Position numbers and translations under genes: made by a program
Source of the DNA: Streptomyces griseiscabiei
GTDB taxonomy: Bacteria; Actinomycetota; Actinomycetes; Streptomycetales; Streptomycetaceae
Assembly: GCF_020010925.1 (NCBI RefSeq)
Contig: NZ_JAGJBZ010000001.1
Location: 186,001-250,000 of the forward strand
DNA length: 64,000 bases
Reading direction: 5' to 3'
Shown here: positions 33,322 through 42,185 of the stretch, in pieces
How positions within the stretch are numbered: the stretch's first letter is position 1
Layout of the letters: every line of letters starts with the position of its first letter
Notes under the pieces: generated by a model
The model's input: only the letters and a program-made list of their open reading frames with translations
Told to the model about the DNA's origin: nothing
Database searches by the model: none

Positions 33322-34973
33322 CCGATGACACACCGTCTGGTCAGGAGCTGCTGCGAGGCGCCGCCGTCGGCGGCGGTCGGGGTGGTCGTGGCCTGCACCG
33401 ACCAGTAGCAGCCGGTACCGCGGAAGGTGTGGTCGACGGTGAGGGTGTACCGGGTGGCGCCGCTGCGTTCGAAGGTCTGGGACACGCCGTCCGGGGTACC
33501 GAACCGCCCTGGCGCGTCGCCTACGGACCACGAGACGGTGAGGGAGATCGGTCCGGTGCCGTCCGTGACGACGTCGATGGTCGCCGTGGCGGTCGCCGGA
33601 CCGGTCTGCCGGAAACCCGACACCGAGACGTCCTTGACGGCGGGGGCGGTGACCGGCGCGGGGGACGTCGTCGTCGGTGGCGGGGTGGTGGTCGCGCCGC
33701 CCGGCTCGGTCGTGACCGTGCTCCCGTCCGTGGTCACGGTGGACGAGGGCTCACCGGTGGGGGTGAGCGCGGTGTCCGACGGCGACGGGGTGGGAGAGGA
33801 CGACTCGCTCGCCGAGTCGGTGGGTGTCGGGGACGAGGAAGCGGAAGCGGAGTCCGTCGGCGCCGGGGGTGCCGCCGTCTGTGTGCTCCCCTCGGCACTG
33901 GTGGTGGCGAGGGCCTGGGCGACCTGCCCGGTGTCGGCTCCGGGGGCGTGCTGGAGGCCGAAGGTGAGGACGGCTCCGAGGAGCAGTGCGGCACCGGAGA
34001 CGAGCATGCCGGAGGGGCCGGGCAGCCACGCCTGGGCGCCGCCGCGGCCCGGCTCCTGGCGCAGCACCGTGCGGGCGGTGTCCGTGGTGGTCCTCGGGTC
34101 GCCGTGGGCCGAGGGCAGCAGCAGCGGCAGCAGGGCCACCAGCGCGGCGAGCCGCCCACGGCCGCGTTCCTCCCAGTCGGGCCCGTAGCCGGCGAGGGCC
34201 GCCGCCTCCAGTTCCCCGACGAACTCCTCGGCCTGCGCGGGCCGTTCCTCCGGGTCCTTCGCCAGACCTCGGCGCACCAGCTCACGGACCGCTTCCGGTA
34301 CCTCGTCGGCGGGGACGGGCGCGTCGACATGCTGCAGCGCCAGAGCCGCCATGTTGTCGCCGCGGTAGGGCTTGTGGCCCGTGAGGCACTCGAAGAAGGT
34401 GGCGGCGGCCGCGTACACGTCGGCCGCCGGAGAGGCGGGCGCGCCGGTCCACTGCTCGGGGGCCATGTAGGAGGGGGTGCCCGCCACACCGGCTCTGGTG
34501 CCCGCGTCCACCGCGATACCGAAGTCGACCAGCTTGGAGGACCCGTCCGGCGCGACCAGGACGTTCTCGGGCTTGTAGTCGCGGTGGACGACACCGACGC
34601 GGTGCGCGTCCGCCAGACCGAGCAGTGATCCCTTGAGGATGACGAGCGCGGCCTCCGGGCCGAGCTCGGCCTCCCGCCGCAGTACGGCGCGCAGCGAGAC
34701 ACCGTCCACCAGTTCCATCACGATGGCGGCGCCGTCCGGGCTCTCCACGTACTCGTACAGCTCGGTGACGAAGGGGCTCTCCAGCCCGCCGAGCAGCCGG
34801 GCCTCGGCCCGGAAGTCACGGACGAAACCCGGCCGGGTGCACAGCGACTCGCTGAGGTACTTCACGGCCACCGGCACACCGGTCTCCTCGTGCACGGCGA
34901 GGACCACCCGCCCGCTCGCCCCCGACCCGAGCACGAACGACTCGGTGTATCCGGGCAACGCCCATGTGTTCAT
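33318..34973 (-). CDS. Transmembrane Ser/Thr protein kinase (Hanks type)
   Basis: This 551-residue receptor-like kinase has a cytoplasmic catalytic domain (residues about 9-270) with glycine loop LGSGASGRVV, catalytic lysine in VAVKYL, HRDYKPEN, DFGIA and APEQW. A linker and one transmembrane helix (MLVSGAALLLGAVLTFGL, about residue 350) follow, then a Ser/Thr/Pro-rich stalk. The C-terminal extracellular beta-sandwich carries two cysteines (GTGCYWSV; TRRCVIG). No PASTA repeats are present, so the sensor differs from PknB. The extracellular domain resembles that of the coupled downstream protein. The stimulus is unknown. Confidence 0.92.
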   Translation of the reverse strand: MNTWALPGYTESFVLGSGASGRVVLAVHEETGVPVAVKYLSESLCTRPGFVRDFRAEARLLGGLESPFVTELYEYVESPDGAAIVMELVDGVSLRAVLRREAELGPEAALVILKGSLLGLADAHRVGVVHRDYKPENVLVAPDGSSKLVDFGIAVDAGTRAGVAGTPSYMAPEQWTGAPASPAADVYAAAATFFECLTGHKPYRGDNMAALALQHVDAPVPADEVPEAVRELVRRGLAKDPEERPAQAEEFVGELEAAALAGYGPDWEERGRGRLAALVALLPLLLPSAHGDPRTTTDTARTVLRQEPGRGGAQAWLPGPSGMLVSGAALLLGAVLTFGLQHAPGADTGQVAQALATTSAEGSTQTAAPPAPTDSASASSSPTPTDSASESSSPTPSPSDTALTPTGEPSSTVTTDGSTVTTEPGGATTTPPPTTTSPAPVTAPAVKDVSVSGFRQTGPATATATIDVVTDGTGPISLTVSWSVGDAPGRFGTPDGVSQTFERSGATRYTLTVDHTFRGTGCYWSVQATTTPTAADGGASQQLLTRRCVIG

Positions 34974-34995
34974 CCCAGCCCCCAAGACCGCCGTG

Positions 34996-35018
34996 CGCCA
35001 GAGCCCCGCCCTCTGGCG
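34996..35018 (-). other. Stem-loop in the 5' leader of the kinase gene
   Basis: Arms CGCCAGAG (34996-35003) and CTCTGGCG (35011-35018) with a 7-base loop lie about 23 bases before the kinase start codon. It could affect translation or mark the end of an upstream transcript. Confidence 0.5.
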
Positions 35019-35092
35019 AACCACCACATCGCGCGATGAGAGACACATATTCAGCCACATCGGTTGCGGAAAACCATCCCCCGAGCGGCAAG

Positions 35093-35131
35093 CCGCCGGG
35101 AAGGGACCACCGTCCCGGAATCTCCCGGCGG
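35093..35131 (-). terminator. Nested hairpin after the IclR gene
   Basis: Outer arms CCGCCGGGA (35093-35101) and TCCCGGCGG (35123-35131) enclose an inner GGGAC/GTCCC stem. It begins 27 bases past the IclR stop codon and would end that transcript before the kinase gene. Confidence 0.6.
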
Positions 35132-35158
35132 TCACGTGACAGGAAGGTGGGGCGCGTC

Positions 35159-35968
35159 CTACCGGCCCGTGGCGCCGTCGTCGACGGAGCCCGCCAGGGC
35201 GGCGGCGGCCGTGGTGAGGGCGGTTCGCATCGTGCGCTCGCGGGAGAGCAGGTCCTGCTGTCTGCCGACGACGGACACGGCCGCGCGGATACGGCCGCCG
35301 GTGTCGCGCACGGGTACGGCGTACTCGGTGACGCCGTGCTCGAACTCGCCGTGCGCGGCGACGACGCCGCGCAGACGGTCGCGGTCGTTGGCGGCGGCCA
35401 GTTCCCCGGCGGAGTGGGCGGCGTTGGGACCGCCGACGCCGATCAGCTCGTAGTCGTCGAGCAGGGTGGAGATCTCCTCGGCGGTGTGGTCGAGGAGGAG
35501 CGCGCGGCCCGCGCCGGTGCACCAGCACGGCGTGACGAGGCCCGCTCGGCCCTGCCACTCCCTGGCGAAGTCCGCGGCGGACTCGGCACGCAGCAGCCTG
35601 ACCTGGACGCCGTCGCGGACGGAGAGACGTGCGCCCACGCCGTGTTCGACGGCGATACGGCGCAGGAGCGGGCGGCTGCGGCGGAGCAGGCCGGGGTGCA
35701 GGGAGGCGGCGGCGGTGAAGAAGGCGTCGCCGACGCGCAGGGTCGAGTCGTCGCGGCGTTCGAGGAAGCCCTTGTCGCAGAGGTCCTGCGTGGTACGTGA
35801 CGCCTTGCTGCGCTCGACTCCGACCTCGTCGGCGAGCCTGCTGACGTTGAAACCGGTCCGGCCGGAGGCTTCGCGGTCCAGCACGGTGTTGACCATGCGC
35901 AGGGCCATCCGCAGTGAGGAGGCCGCCCCCAGGCCCGTCTGTCCGCTTGAGGGGCCGTTCGTCGTCAC
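35159..35968 (-). CDS. IclR-family transcriptional regulator
   Basis: This 269-residue regulator starts at GTG 35968. The winged-helix N-terminus is FNVSRLADEVGVERSKASRT, with the effector domain from about residue 90: VGARLSVRDGVQVRLLRAE, and CWCTGAGRALLLDHTAEEI followed by the C-terminal VTEYAVPVRDTGGRIRAAVSV. Overall this is standard IclR length. It is divergent from the homoserine-dehydrogenase-like operon across 248 bases that hold a CGCATG-G-CATGCG palindrome, so it most likely controls that operon. The effector is unknown. Confidence 0.88.
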   Translation of the reverse strand: MTTNGPSSGQTGLGAASSLRMALRMVNTVLDREASGRTGFNVSRLADEVGVERSKASRTTQDLCDKGFLERRDDSTLRVGDAFFTAAASLHPGLLRRSRPLLRRIAVEHGVGARLSVRDGVQVRLLRAESAADFAREWQGRAGLVTPCWCTGAGRALLLDHTAEEISTLLDDYELIGVGGPNAAHSAGELAAANDRDRLRGVVAAHGEFEHGVTEYAVPVRDTGGRIRAAVSVVGRQQDLLSRERTMRTALTTAAAALAGSVDDGATGR

Positions 35969-36078
35969 GTCCGCACTATAGCGGGCCGGTGATCTCCGGC
36001 CCGGGGCGGCGGCAGCGGGCAGCAGGGGCGCACGGTCCGGGCCCCGCGAGCGCAGGCAACCGGGAGCAGGACGCAGGA

Positions 36079-36091
36079 CGCATGGCATGCG
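36079..36091. promoter_or_regulatory. Palindrome CGCATG-G-CATGCG in divergent IclR/dehydrogenase region
   Basis: A perfect 6-base-arm palindrome lies between the IclR gene and the divergent dehydrogenase gene, about 125 bases before the latter's start. It is a candidate IclR operator. Confidence 0.4.
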
Positions 36092-36216
36092 ACCGGAGCA
36101 CATCGGCAGTCGTAGCGGTCGTTTCGGCATGGCCGGGCCGACCCGCCGGAGCCTGACGCTGTACATGGTCGCGCCGCCGGACGGGTGGCGCCGGTGGAGA
36201 CAAGGAGGAGGTCCGG

Positions 36217-37314
36217 ATGACCCGATACGACCTGGCGCTCATCGGATTCGGCGGGGTGAACCGAGCGCTCGCCGAGCTGATCGCCGACCGCGGGGACGCC
36301 CTGGAGGCCGAACTCGGCTTCGCCCTGCGGGTGGTGGCCATCACCGATCTGCGGGCCGGATCGCTCGTCCGCACGGACGGCGGCGGCGTCGATCTGGCGG
36401 GGCTGCTCGCGGTGGCGCCCGGTGAGCTGGACTTCTCGGCGTGGGAGGGCGGCAGCCCGGAGCCCCGCAACGAGTGGGTGATCCGTGAGGTGCCCGCCGA
36501 CATCGTCGCCGAGGCCACCTTCACCAACCCCTCGGACGGGGAGCCCGCGCTGTCGCACGTGCGGTGGGCCGTCGAGGCCGGCAAGCACGTGTGCACCACC
36601 AACAAGGGCCCGGTCGCCCTGCACGGGCGGGCGCTGAAGGAGCTGGCACGGCGGCACGGGGTGTCCTTCGAGTTCGAGGGCACCGTGATGTCGGGCACCC
36701 CCGTGCTGCGCACCGCCCGCCGGATGTTCGGCGGGCTGTCCGTGCACGGCTTCGAGGGAATCATGAACGGCACCTCCAACTACGTCCTGGGCCGCCTGGA
36801 GTCGGGGCTGTCCTTCGCGGAGGCCGTCGCCGAGGCCCAGGCCCTGGGCTACGCCGAGGCCGACCCGACGGCCGACATCGAGGGCCATGACGTCCAGCTG
36901 AAGGTCGTGATCCTCGCCAACGAGGTGCTCGGCGCCGACCTGCGGCGCGCGGACGTGCCCTGCACCGGTCTGTCCGCCCTCACCCCCGACGACGTCCGCC
37001 GGGCGGCGGCCGAGGGACTGCGCTGGAAGCTGGTCGGCTCCGCCGCCCGGCGCCCGGACGGCACGGTGGACGCGCGGGTCGCGCCGGTCGCGCTGCCCGC
37101 CGGGCACCCCCTGGCCGGCGTCGCCGGCCCCGGCAACGCCATCGCCTTCCACACCGACCCGCTGGGCACCGTCACCGTCGGCGGCCCGGGAGCGGGACGC
37201 GTCGAGACGGCGTACGCCCTGCTGTCCGACGTCATCGGCATCCACGAGCAGACCGTCGCGGGCGCGGTCCCCGGAGCCGGCACCGAGATCCTCGCGGAGG
37301 CCCACCGTGTCTGA
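36217..37314 (+). CDS. Homoserine dehydrogenase-like oxidoreductase without ACT domain
   Basis: This 365-residue NAD(P)-dependent enzyme has the N-terminal nucleotide-binding motif [17 protein letters not shown]. The homoserine dehydrogenase signature region is intact: [13 protein letters not shown], then [36 protein letters not shown] and a lysine in [11 protein letters not shown]. Biosynthetic homoserine dehydrogenases are longer and end in a threonine-sensing ACT domain. Here the protein stops without one, which fits a catabolic, feedback-free enzyme oxidising L-homoserine to aspartate 4-semialdehyde. AAGGAGGAGG precedes the ATG. The downstream aldehyde dehydrogenase overlaps it by eight bases. 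Another beta-hydroxy acid substrate is possible. Confidence 0.85.
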   Translation: MTRYDLALIGFGGVNRALAELIADRGDALEAELGFALRVVAITDLRAGSLVRTDGGGVDLAGLLAVAPGELDFSAWEGGSPEPRNEWVIREVPADIVAEATFTNPSDGEPALSHVRWAVEAGKHVCTTNKGPVALHGRALKELARRHGVSFEFEGTVMSGTPVLRTARRMFGGLSVHGFEGIMNGTSNYVLGRLESGLSFAEAVAEAQALGYAEADPTADIEGHDVQLKVVILANEVLGADLRRADVPCTGLSALTPDDVRRAAAEGLRWKLVGSAARRPDGTVDARVAPVALPAGHPLAGVAGPGNAIAFHTDPLGTVTVGGPGAGRVETAYALLSDVIGIHEQTVAGAVPGAGTEILAEAHRV

Positions 37315-38743
37315 CACCACCGTCCTGAGCTCCCGTCCGGCCTCCCCCGAGCGGGTCGGCGACGGCATGGCCGCCGTGCGCGACCCCTACAGCGGCGAGA
37401 CCATCGGCTCGGTGTGTCTCACCCCGGCGTACGCCGTGGACGACGTCATGCGGCGGGCCCGCGCGGGGCGGGAGACCGCCCGCCGGCTCTCCCGGGCCGC
37501 CCGTGCCGCCGTGCTCGACGGGGCGGCCCGGCTGATCGAGGAGCGTGCCGAGTCGTTCGCCCGGCTGATCGTCGCCGAGGCCGGCAAGACCCTCGTCCAG
37601 GCCCGCAAGGAGACCGGTCGCGCCGTCAACACGCTGCGGCTGTCGGCCGCCGAGGCGCGCCGCAACGCGGGCGAGGTGGTGCCGTTCGACGCCTTCGCGG
37701 GCTCGGAGGGGCGCCTCGGCTGGTTCACACGCGAGCCGCTGGGCGTGATCGCGGCCGTCACGCCGTACAACGACCCGCTCAACCTCGTCGCGCACAAGCT
37801 CGGGCCGGCGATCGCCGGCGGCAACGCGGTCGTGCTCAAACCGTCGCTGCTCGCCCCGCTGTCCGCGCTGCGGCTGGTCGACACCCTGGTGGAGGCCGGG
37901 CTGCCGGAGGAGGTGGTGACGGTCGTCAACGGAGGCGCCGAGCTGGGCGCCGCCGTGGTGTCCGCGCCGGACGTGCGCATGGTGTCCTTCACCGGCGGCT
38001 TCCGCACCGGTGAGACCATCGCGCGGTCGGCGGGGCTGAAGAAGCTGGCCATGGACCTGGGCGGCAACGCCCCGGTCGTCGTGCTGGCCGACGCCGACCT
38101 GGACGCGGCGGTGGAGGCGTGTGTGTCCGGCGCGTTCTGGGCGGCCGGGCAGAACTGCATCGGCACCCAGCGCATCCTGGTCGAGCGCGAGGTGTACGCG
38201 GCGTTCCGGGACGCCTTCGTGGCGCGGACCCGGCGGCTGCGTGCCGGGGACCCCGCGGACGGCGGCACCGACGTCGGCCCCATGATCGACGAGCGGGCCG
38301 CGCGGGCGGCCGAGGCCATGGTCGCCGCCGCGCTCGCCGAGGGCGCCCGGCTGCTGTGCGGACACGAGCGCCGCGGCAGTCTGTACGCGCCGACCGTGCT
38401 GGAGGACGTGCCGGACACGTCCTCGGTCCGGCGGGAGGAGGCGTTCGCGCCCGTCGTGGTGCTGCAGGCCGTCGACTCCTTCGAGGAGGCCGTGGAGCGG
38501 GCCAACGAGATCGACTTCAGCCTGCACGCGGGCGTGTTCACCGCCTCCCTGGACCGGGCGATGGACGCGGCCCGGCTGCTGGACGCCTCCGGCGTGATGG
38601 TCAACGACTCGTCCGACTACCGGTTCGACGCGATGCCCTTCGGCGGCTTCAAGTACGGCAGCATGGGCCGCGAGGGCGTGCGCTTCGCCTACGAGGAGAT
38701 GACCCAGCCGAAGGTGGTCTGCCTCAACAGGGAGCCGGTGTGA
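37307..38743 (+). CDS. NAD(P)-dependent aldehyde dehydrogenase, aspartate-semialdehyde oxidation candidate
   Basis: This 478-residue enzyme is of the succinate-semialdehyde/phosphonoacetaldehyde dehydrogenase type. Visible: substrate-entry motif [19 protein letters not shown], cofactor loop FTGGFRTGE, catalytic Cys284 in [10 protein letters not shown], and C-terminal [10 protein letters not shown]. The residue 34 positions before the cysteine, usually the general-base Glu of the ELGG motif, is Asp250 (MDLGGN). The GTG start lies inside the previous gene and the stop overlaps the aspartase start, so all three enzymes are coupled. In this order it would oxidise aspartate 4-semialdehyde directly to L-aspartate without phosphate. 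Substrate is inferred from the operon. Confidence 0.87.
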   Translation: MSDTTVLSSRPASPERVGDGMAAVRDPYSGETIGSVCLTPAYAVDDVMRRARAGRETARRLSRAARAAVLDGAARLIEERAESFARLIVAEAGKTLVQARKETGRAVNTLRLSAAEARRNAGEVVPFDAFAGSEGRLGWFTREPLGVIAAVTPYNDPLNLVAHKLGPAIAGGNAVVLKPSLLAPLSALRLVDTLVEAGLPEEVVTVVNGGAELGAAVVSAPDVRMVSFTGGFRTGETIARSAGLKKLAMDLGGNAPVVVLADADLDAAVEACVSGAFWAAGQNCIGTQRILVEREVYAAFRDAFVARTRRLRAGDPADGGTDVGPMIDERAARAAEAMVAAALAEGARLLCGHERRGSLYAPTVLEDVPDTSSVRREEAFAPVVVLQAVDSFEEAVERANEIDFSLHAGVFTASLDRAMDAARLLDASGVMVNDSSDYRFDAMPFGGFKYGSMGREGVRFAYEEMTQPKVVCLNREPV

Positions 38744-40218
38744 GCGAGTTCGACGCCGGGCGGGTCGTGAGCGCGGACGGCTCCGAGGCGCGGACGGAGA
38801 CCGGCGCCGGGTCGCGGACCGGTACCAGTACCGGCACCGGGTTCCGGATCGAGACCGACGCGCTGGGGGACGTGGCGGTTCCCTCGGGGGCGTACTGGGG
38901 TGCGCACACCGCTCGGGCCCTGGAGAACTTCCGCGTCAGCGGGGTCCCCGTCTCGGTCCATCCCCATCTCGTGCGCGCGCTGGCCCAGGTGAAGCACGCC
39001 GCGGCGCTGGCCAACGGTGAGATCGGGGTGCTGGAGCCGCACAAGGTGCGGGCCGTCGCGGCGGCCTGCCGGGCCGTCGCGGAGGGCCGGCACCATGACC
39101 AGTTCGCCGTGGACGTCGTCCAGGGCGGTGCGGGCACCAGCACCAACATGAACACCAACGAGGTGATCGCGAACCTCGCCCTGGAGCACCTGGGTCACCC
39201 GCGCGGACGGTACGAGCACCTGGACCCGCTCGACGACGTCAACCGCTGCCAGTCCACCAACGACACCTATCCCACCGCCCTGCGGATCGCGATCAGTGCG
39301 TCGCTGTCCGAGCTGAGTACCGAACTCACCTTGCTGGCGGCCGAGTTCGCGGCCAAGGGCGAGGAGTTCGCCACGGTGGTGAAGGTGGGGCGGACCCAGT
39401 TGCAGGACGCCGTGCCCATGACGCTGGGCCGGGAGTTCGCGGCCTTCGGTGTGACGCTCACCGAGGACGTCGCCCGGATCGGCGAGACGCTGCCGCTGCT
39501 GGCCGAGACCAGCCTCGGCGCGACGGCGATCGGCACGGGCATCGCCGCCGAACCGGGCTACGCCGCCGCGGTCGTACGGCATCTGCGGGCGCTGACCGGG
39601 CTCGACGTGACACCGGCCGCGGACCTGGTGGAGGCCACCTCGGACACGGGTGTGTTCCTGCTGGTGTCGGGGGTGGTGAAGCGGACGGCGGTGAAGCTGT
39701 CGAAGGTGTGCAGCGATCTGCGGCTGCTCGCCAGCGGACCGCGTGCGGGCCTCGCGGAGATCGGCCTGCCGCCGCGCCAGGCCGGTTCGTCGGTCATGCC
39801 GGGGAAGGTGAACCCGGTGATCCCCGAGATGGTCAACCAGATCGCGTTCGCGACCGTCGGCGCGGACGTCTCCATCACCATGGCCGCCGACAACGGACAG
39901 TTGCAGCTGAACGCGTTCGAGCCGCTGATCGGGCATCTGCTGCTGCAGCACATCGTCTGGCTGGCGCGCGGCTGCTCCGCGCTGCGCACGCTGTGCGTGG
40001 CGGGTGTCACCGCCAACCGGGAGCACCTCGCGCGCGGGGCCGCCCACGCGGTGGGCGCGGCGACGGCGCTCGCCCCGCACATCGGGCACGAGGCGGCCGC
40101 GGAGGTGGCCCGGCAGGCGTCGCGGACCGGCACCGACCCGATCGAAGTCGCCGTCGCGCGCGGTCTGCTGGAGCGGGAGACCGCGCTGCGGATCATGGCT
40201 GCCGCTGCCGCCGGCTGA
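38740..40218 (+). CDS. aspA: Aspartate ammonia-lyase
   Basis: This 492-residue enzyme eliminates ammonia from L-aspartate to give fumarate. It belongs to the fumarase/aspartase superfamily: [21 protein letters not shown], the [20 protein letters not shown] motif, [29 protein letters not shown] and the signature [19 protein letters not shown]. The [11 protein letters not shown] ending favours aspartase over class II fumarase, which usually has VNPTQ. Start GTG 38740 overlaps the previous stop (GTGA). Residues 13-30 are a Thr/Gly/Ala/Ser-rich insertion not seen in typical aspartases. The end overlaps the convergent Lrp gene by 26 bases. It closes the proposed homoserine-to-fumarate route. Confidence 0.9.
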   Translation: MSEFDAGRVVSADGSEARTETGAGSRTGTSTGTGFRIETDALGDVAVPSGAYWGAHTARALENFRVSGVPVSVHPHLVRALAQVKHAAALANGEIGVLEPHKVRAVAAACRAVAEGRHHDQFAVDVVQGGAGTSTNMNTNEVIANLALEHLGHPRGRYEHLDPLDDVNRCQSTNDTYPTALRIAISASLSELSTELTLLAAEFAAKGEEFATVVKVGRTQLQDAVPMTLGREFAAFGVTLTEDVARIGETLPLLAETSLGATAIGTGIAAEPGYAAAVVRHLRALTGLDVTPAADLVEATSDTGVFLLVSGVVKRTAVKLSKVCSDLRLLASGPRAGLAEIGLPPRQAGSSVMPGKVNPVIPEMVNQIAFATVGADVSITMAADNGQLQLNAFEPLIGHLLLQHIVWLARGCSALRTLCVAGVTANREHLARGAAHAVGAATALAPHIGHEAAAEVARQASRTGTDPIEVAVARGLLERETALRIMAAAAAG

Positions 40219-40639
40219 CGACCCGGGACAGCGCCAGCGCTGTCACCGTGTCCCGTACACCGGGCATCTGGGCGATCTGCTCCCAGATGCCCTGTACGCG
40301 TTCCAGGGAGCCGGCCTCCACACTGACCAGCAGGTCGAACTGGCCGCTGAGGACATCGCAGGAGACCACCTCGGGGATGCGTTTGAGGGCGGCGAGGACG
40401 TCTCCGCCGCGCAGCCGGTCCTCCCGGTAGACCAGGACGTGCGCGGCCACCGCGGCCCGGTCCGGCCCGCAGGACGGGCGGACGATGGTGTAGCCGCCGA
40501 TGTGTCCCTGCCGTTCCAGGCGCTCGACGCGCTGGCGTACGGCGTTGCGGGACAGCCGTACGCGCTGGCCCAGTTCGGCGTGGGAGATCCGGGCGTTGCG
40601 GGTGAGTTCGGTGATGATCTGCTCGTCGATGGAGTCCAT
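40193..40639 (-). CDS. Lrp/AsnC-family transcriptional regulator
   Basis: This 148-residue regulator has an N-terminal helix-turn-helix (LTRNARISHAELGQRVRLSR) and a C-terminal RAM ligand-binding domain (VVSCDVLSGQFDLLVSVEAG). Length and layout are standard for amino-acid-responsive Lrp proteins. It converges on the aspartase gene with overlapping ends and sits downstream of the cyclase/permease operon behind a strong hairpin, so it probably has its own promoter or depends on read-through. It may sense the amino acid handled here. Confidence 0.9.
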   Translation of the reverse strand: MDSIDEQIITELTRNARISHAELGQRVRLSRNAVRQRVERLERQGHIGGYTIVRPSCGPDRAAVAAHVLVYREDRLRGGDVLAALKRIPEVVSCDVLSGQFDLLVSVEAGSLERVQGIWEQIAQMPGVRDTVTALALSRVVSRRQRQP

Positions 40640-40667
40640 GGCGCGGTCCGTCTCCTGACTGGCCGAA

Positions 40668-40696
40668 GGCTCCGGTGGCCTGGGGCCACCGGAGCC
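40668..40696 (-). terminator. Perfect 13-bp hairpin between cyclase gene and Lrp gene
   Basis: Arms GGCTCCGGTGGCC (40668-40680) and GGCCACCGGAGCC (40684-40696) with a TGG loop lie 24 bases past the cyclase stop and 29 bases before the Lrp start. It acts as terminator or attenuator for Lrp expression. Confidence 0.75.
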
Positions 40697-40719
40697 GGGT
40701 GTGCCGGTACGACTGGGGT

Positions 40720-41493
40720 TCAGCCCTCGTGGTGCAGGGCGAAGACGCGGGCCGGGAAGCCCGAACCGCCCTGCGGCTTGGGCCAGGTGGCGACGATCAG
40801 GGCGCCCGCCTCGGGTACCCGGTCGAGGCCTGCCATCAGCTCGATCTGCCAGCGGTCGCGTTCCAGGACGTAGCTCTCCAGGCTGAAGTCGCCCGCCGAG
40901 GTGGCCGATCCGGGGTCGGTGTCGGTCTGCTCGTGCCCGATCGCGGTGACGCCGGCCTCCTCGAAGAGGTGGCGCAGGACGTCCGCCGACCAGCCGGGGT
41001 AGTGGCTGACGCCCGCCTCGTCCTTGTTGGCCATGGCGGCCGGGTCGGGCCAGCGGTGGCTCCAGCCGGTCCGCAGGGCGACGAACGCCCCCTCGGGAAT
41101 ACGGCCGTTGCGGGCCTCCCAGGCCTCGATGTCGTCCAGGGTCGGTACGGCGTCGGGGTCGGCGGCGACGCGGTCGCTGATGTCGAGGACGACGAGCGGG
41201 AGGATCATCTCGTCGACGGGGATCTCGTCCAGGGTCCGGGCGCCGTCGACGAAGTGCACGGGCGGGTCGACGTGGGTGCCCCACTGGCCGACGATCGTGT
41301 AGAGGTGCACGTTGAAGCCGTCGCCGCGGGACATGTCGAAGGGCATCTCGCGCTTCTCGTCCGGGAAGGCGGGGAAGTGCGGCTGACCGGGGTGGAAGGC
41401 GTGGGTGAGGTCGGTGCGGACCGTCCTGTCCATCAGTTCCCGGTGCAGGGCCCACAGCGGCGGTACGGCGGTGGTGACCGTGTTCGGTGTCAT
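40720..41493 (-). CDS. Cyclase family protein (kynurenine formamidase-like hydrolase)
   Basis: This 257-residue metal-dependent hydrolase has the family motif WGTHVDPPVHF (H-x-G-T-H-x-D variant with the first residue Trp-Gly-Thr-His). Also seen are TDLTHAFHPGQPHFPAFP near the N-terminus, ALRTGWSHRW and GHEQTDTDPG in the middle. Members hydrolyse N-formylkynurenine, isatin or other amides and lactones. ATG 41493 overlaps the HAD gene stop. It is the last gene of an operon with an amino-acid permease and HAD phosphatase. A role on an amino-acid amide or lactone is plausible but unproven. Confidence 0.82.
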   Translation of the reverse strand: MTPNTVTTAVPPLWALHRELMDRTVRTDLTHAFHPGQPHFPAFPDEKREMPFDMSRGDGFNVHLYTIVGQWGTHVDPPVHFVDGARTLDEIPVDEMILPLVVLDISDRVAADPDAVPTLDDIEAWEARNGRIPEGAFVALRTGWSHRWPDPAAMANKDEAGVSHYPGWSADVLRHLFEEAGVTAIGHEQTDTDPGSATSAGDFSLESYVLERDRWQIELMAGLDRVPEAGALIVATWPKPQGGSGFPARVFALHHEG

Positions 41494-42185
41494 GCGTGCT
41501 CGTCCTCTGTCTCGGCTGTCTCGGTGTGGTGCGACAGGTCCATCAGTCGGGCCAGTTGGGCCGGTTCGGCGACGGAGGCGACCGCGCCGGCCGACTCCGC
41601 CGGGCCGCCGTACCCCCACCGCACATGGACGGCGGGGATCCCTTCGGCGGCGGCACTCTCGATGTCGTAGGCGCGGTCGCCGACCATGAGCGGCCGGCGG
41701 ACGTCGGTGCCTCCGGCCCGCAGCCGGGCGAGGCACTCCCGGATCACCAGCCGTTTCGTCGTACGGCCCGCCTCGTCGCAGACACCGCAGACGGTCCGCA
41801 GCCGGGAGTCGAGGCCGAAGCGGCGCGCCATCAGTTCCGCCTGGTCCTGCACCTTGGAGGTCGCGATGCCCATGGGGAGGCCGCGCGCGGCCAGGGCGTC
41901 GAGCAGTTCGGGTATGCCGTCGTACAGCGTGGCGGCGGACGCGCCGTCGCGGGCGTACGCGGCGCGGTAGGCGGCGAGGGCGGCCCGCGCGGCGGGCTCG
42001 TCGAGGCCGACGACCCGGCGGAAGGTGTCGTACATCGGCGGGCCGACGAACCCGCGCAGGGTGGGGGCGTCGGGGACCGGGGCGCCGACGGCCCGCAGGG
42101 CCTCGGCGGCGCTGGCGGTCACTCCGGGGGCGGAGTCGACCAGGGTGCCGTCGAGGTCCAGCAGGAGGCAGGTGGGCGGCTTCAC
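41490..42185 (-). CDS. HAD-superfamily hydrolase, phosphoglycolate phosphatase-like
   Basis: This 231-residue phosphatase has all HAD motifs: LLLDLDGTLVDSAPG (nucleophile Asp and acid Asp), GIATSKVQ (motif II Ser/Thr), a lysine in RTTKRLVI and MVGDRAYDIESAAA (motif IV acids). The cap sequence resembles Gph/PpaX-type enzymes with broad specificity. Start GTG 42185 overlaps the permease stop, and its stop overlaps the cyclase start. Substrate not predictable; perhaps housekeeping or a phosphorylated intermediate of this locus. Confidence 0.87.
   Translation of the reverse strand: MKPPTCLLLDLDGTLVDSAPGVTASAAEALRAVGAPVPDAPTLRGFVGPPMYDTFRRVVGLDEPAARAALAAYRAAYARDGASAATLYDGIPELLDALAARGLPMGIATSKVQDQAELMARRFGLDSRLRTVCGVCDEAGRTTKRLVIRECLARLRAGGTDVRRPLMVGDRAYDIESAAAEGIPAVHVRWGYGGPAESAGAVASVAEPAQLARLMDLSHHTETAETEDEHA

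Noticed and set aside
38780..38850. ACCGGTACCAGTACCGG-like stretch as a mobile-element end or repeat
   Set aside because: It lies inside the aspartase reading frame and encodes a short Thr/Gly-rich segment; no target duplication or partner repeat is seen.
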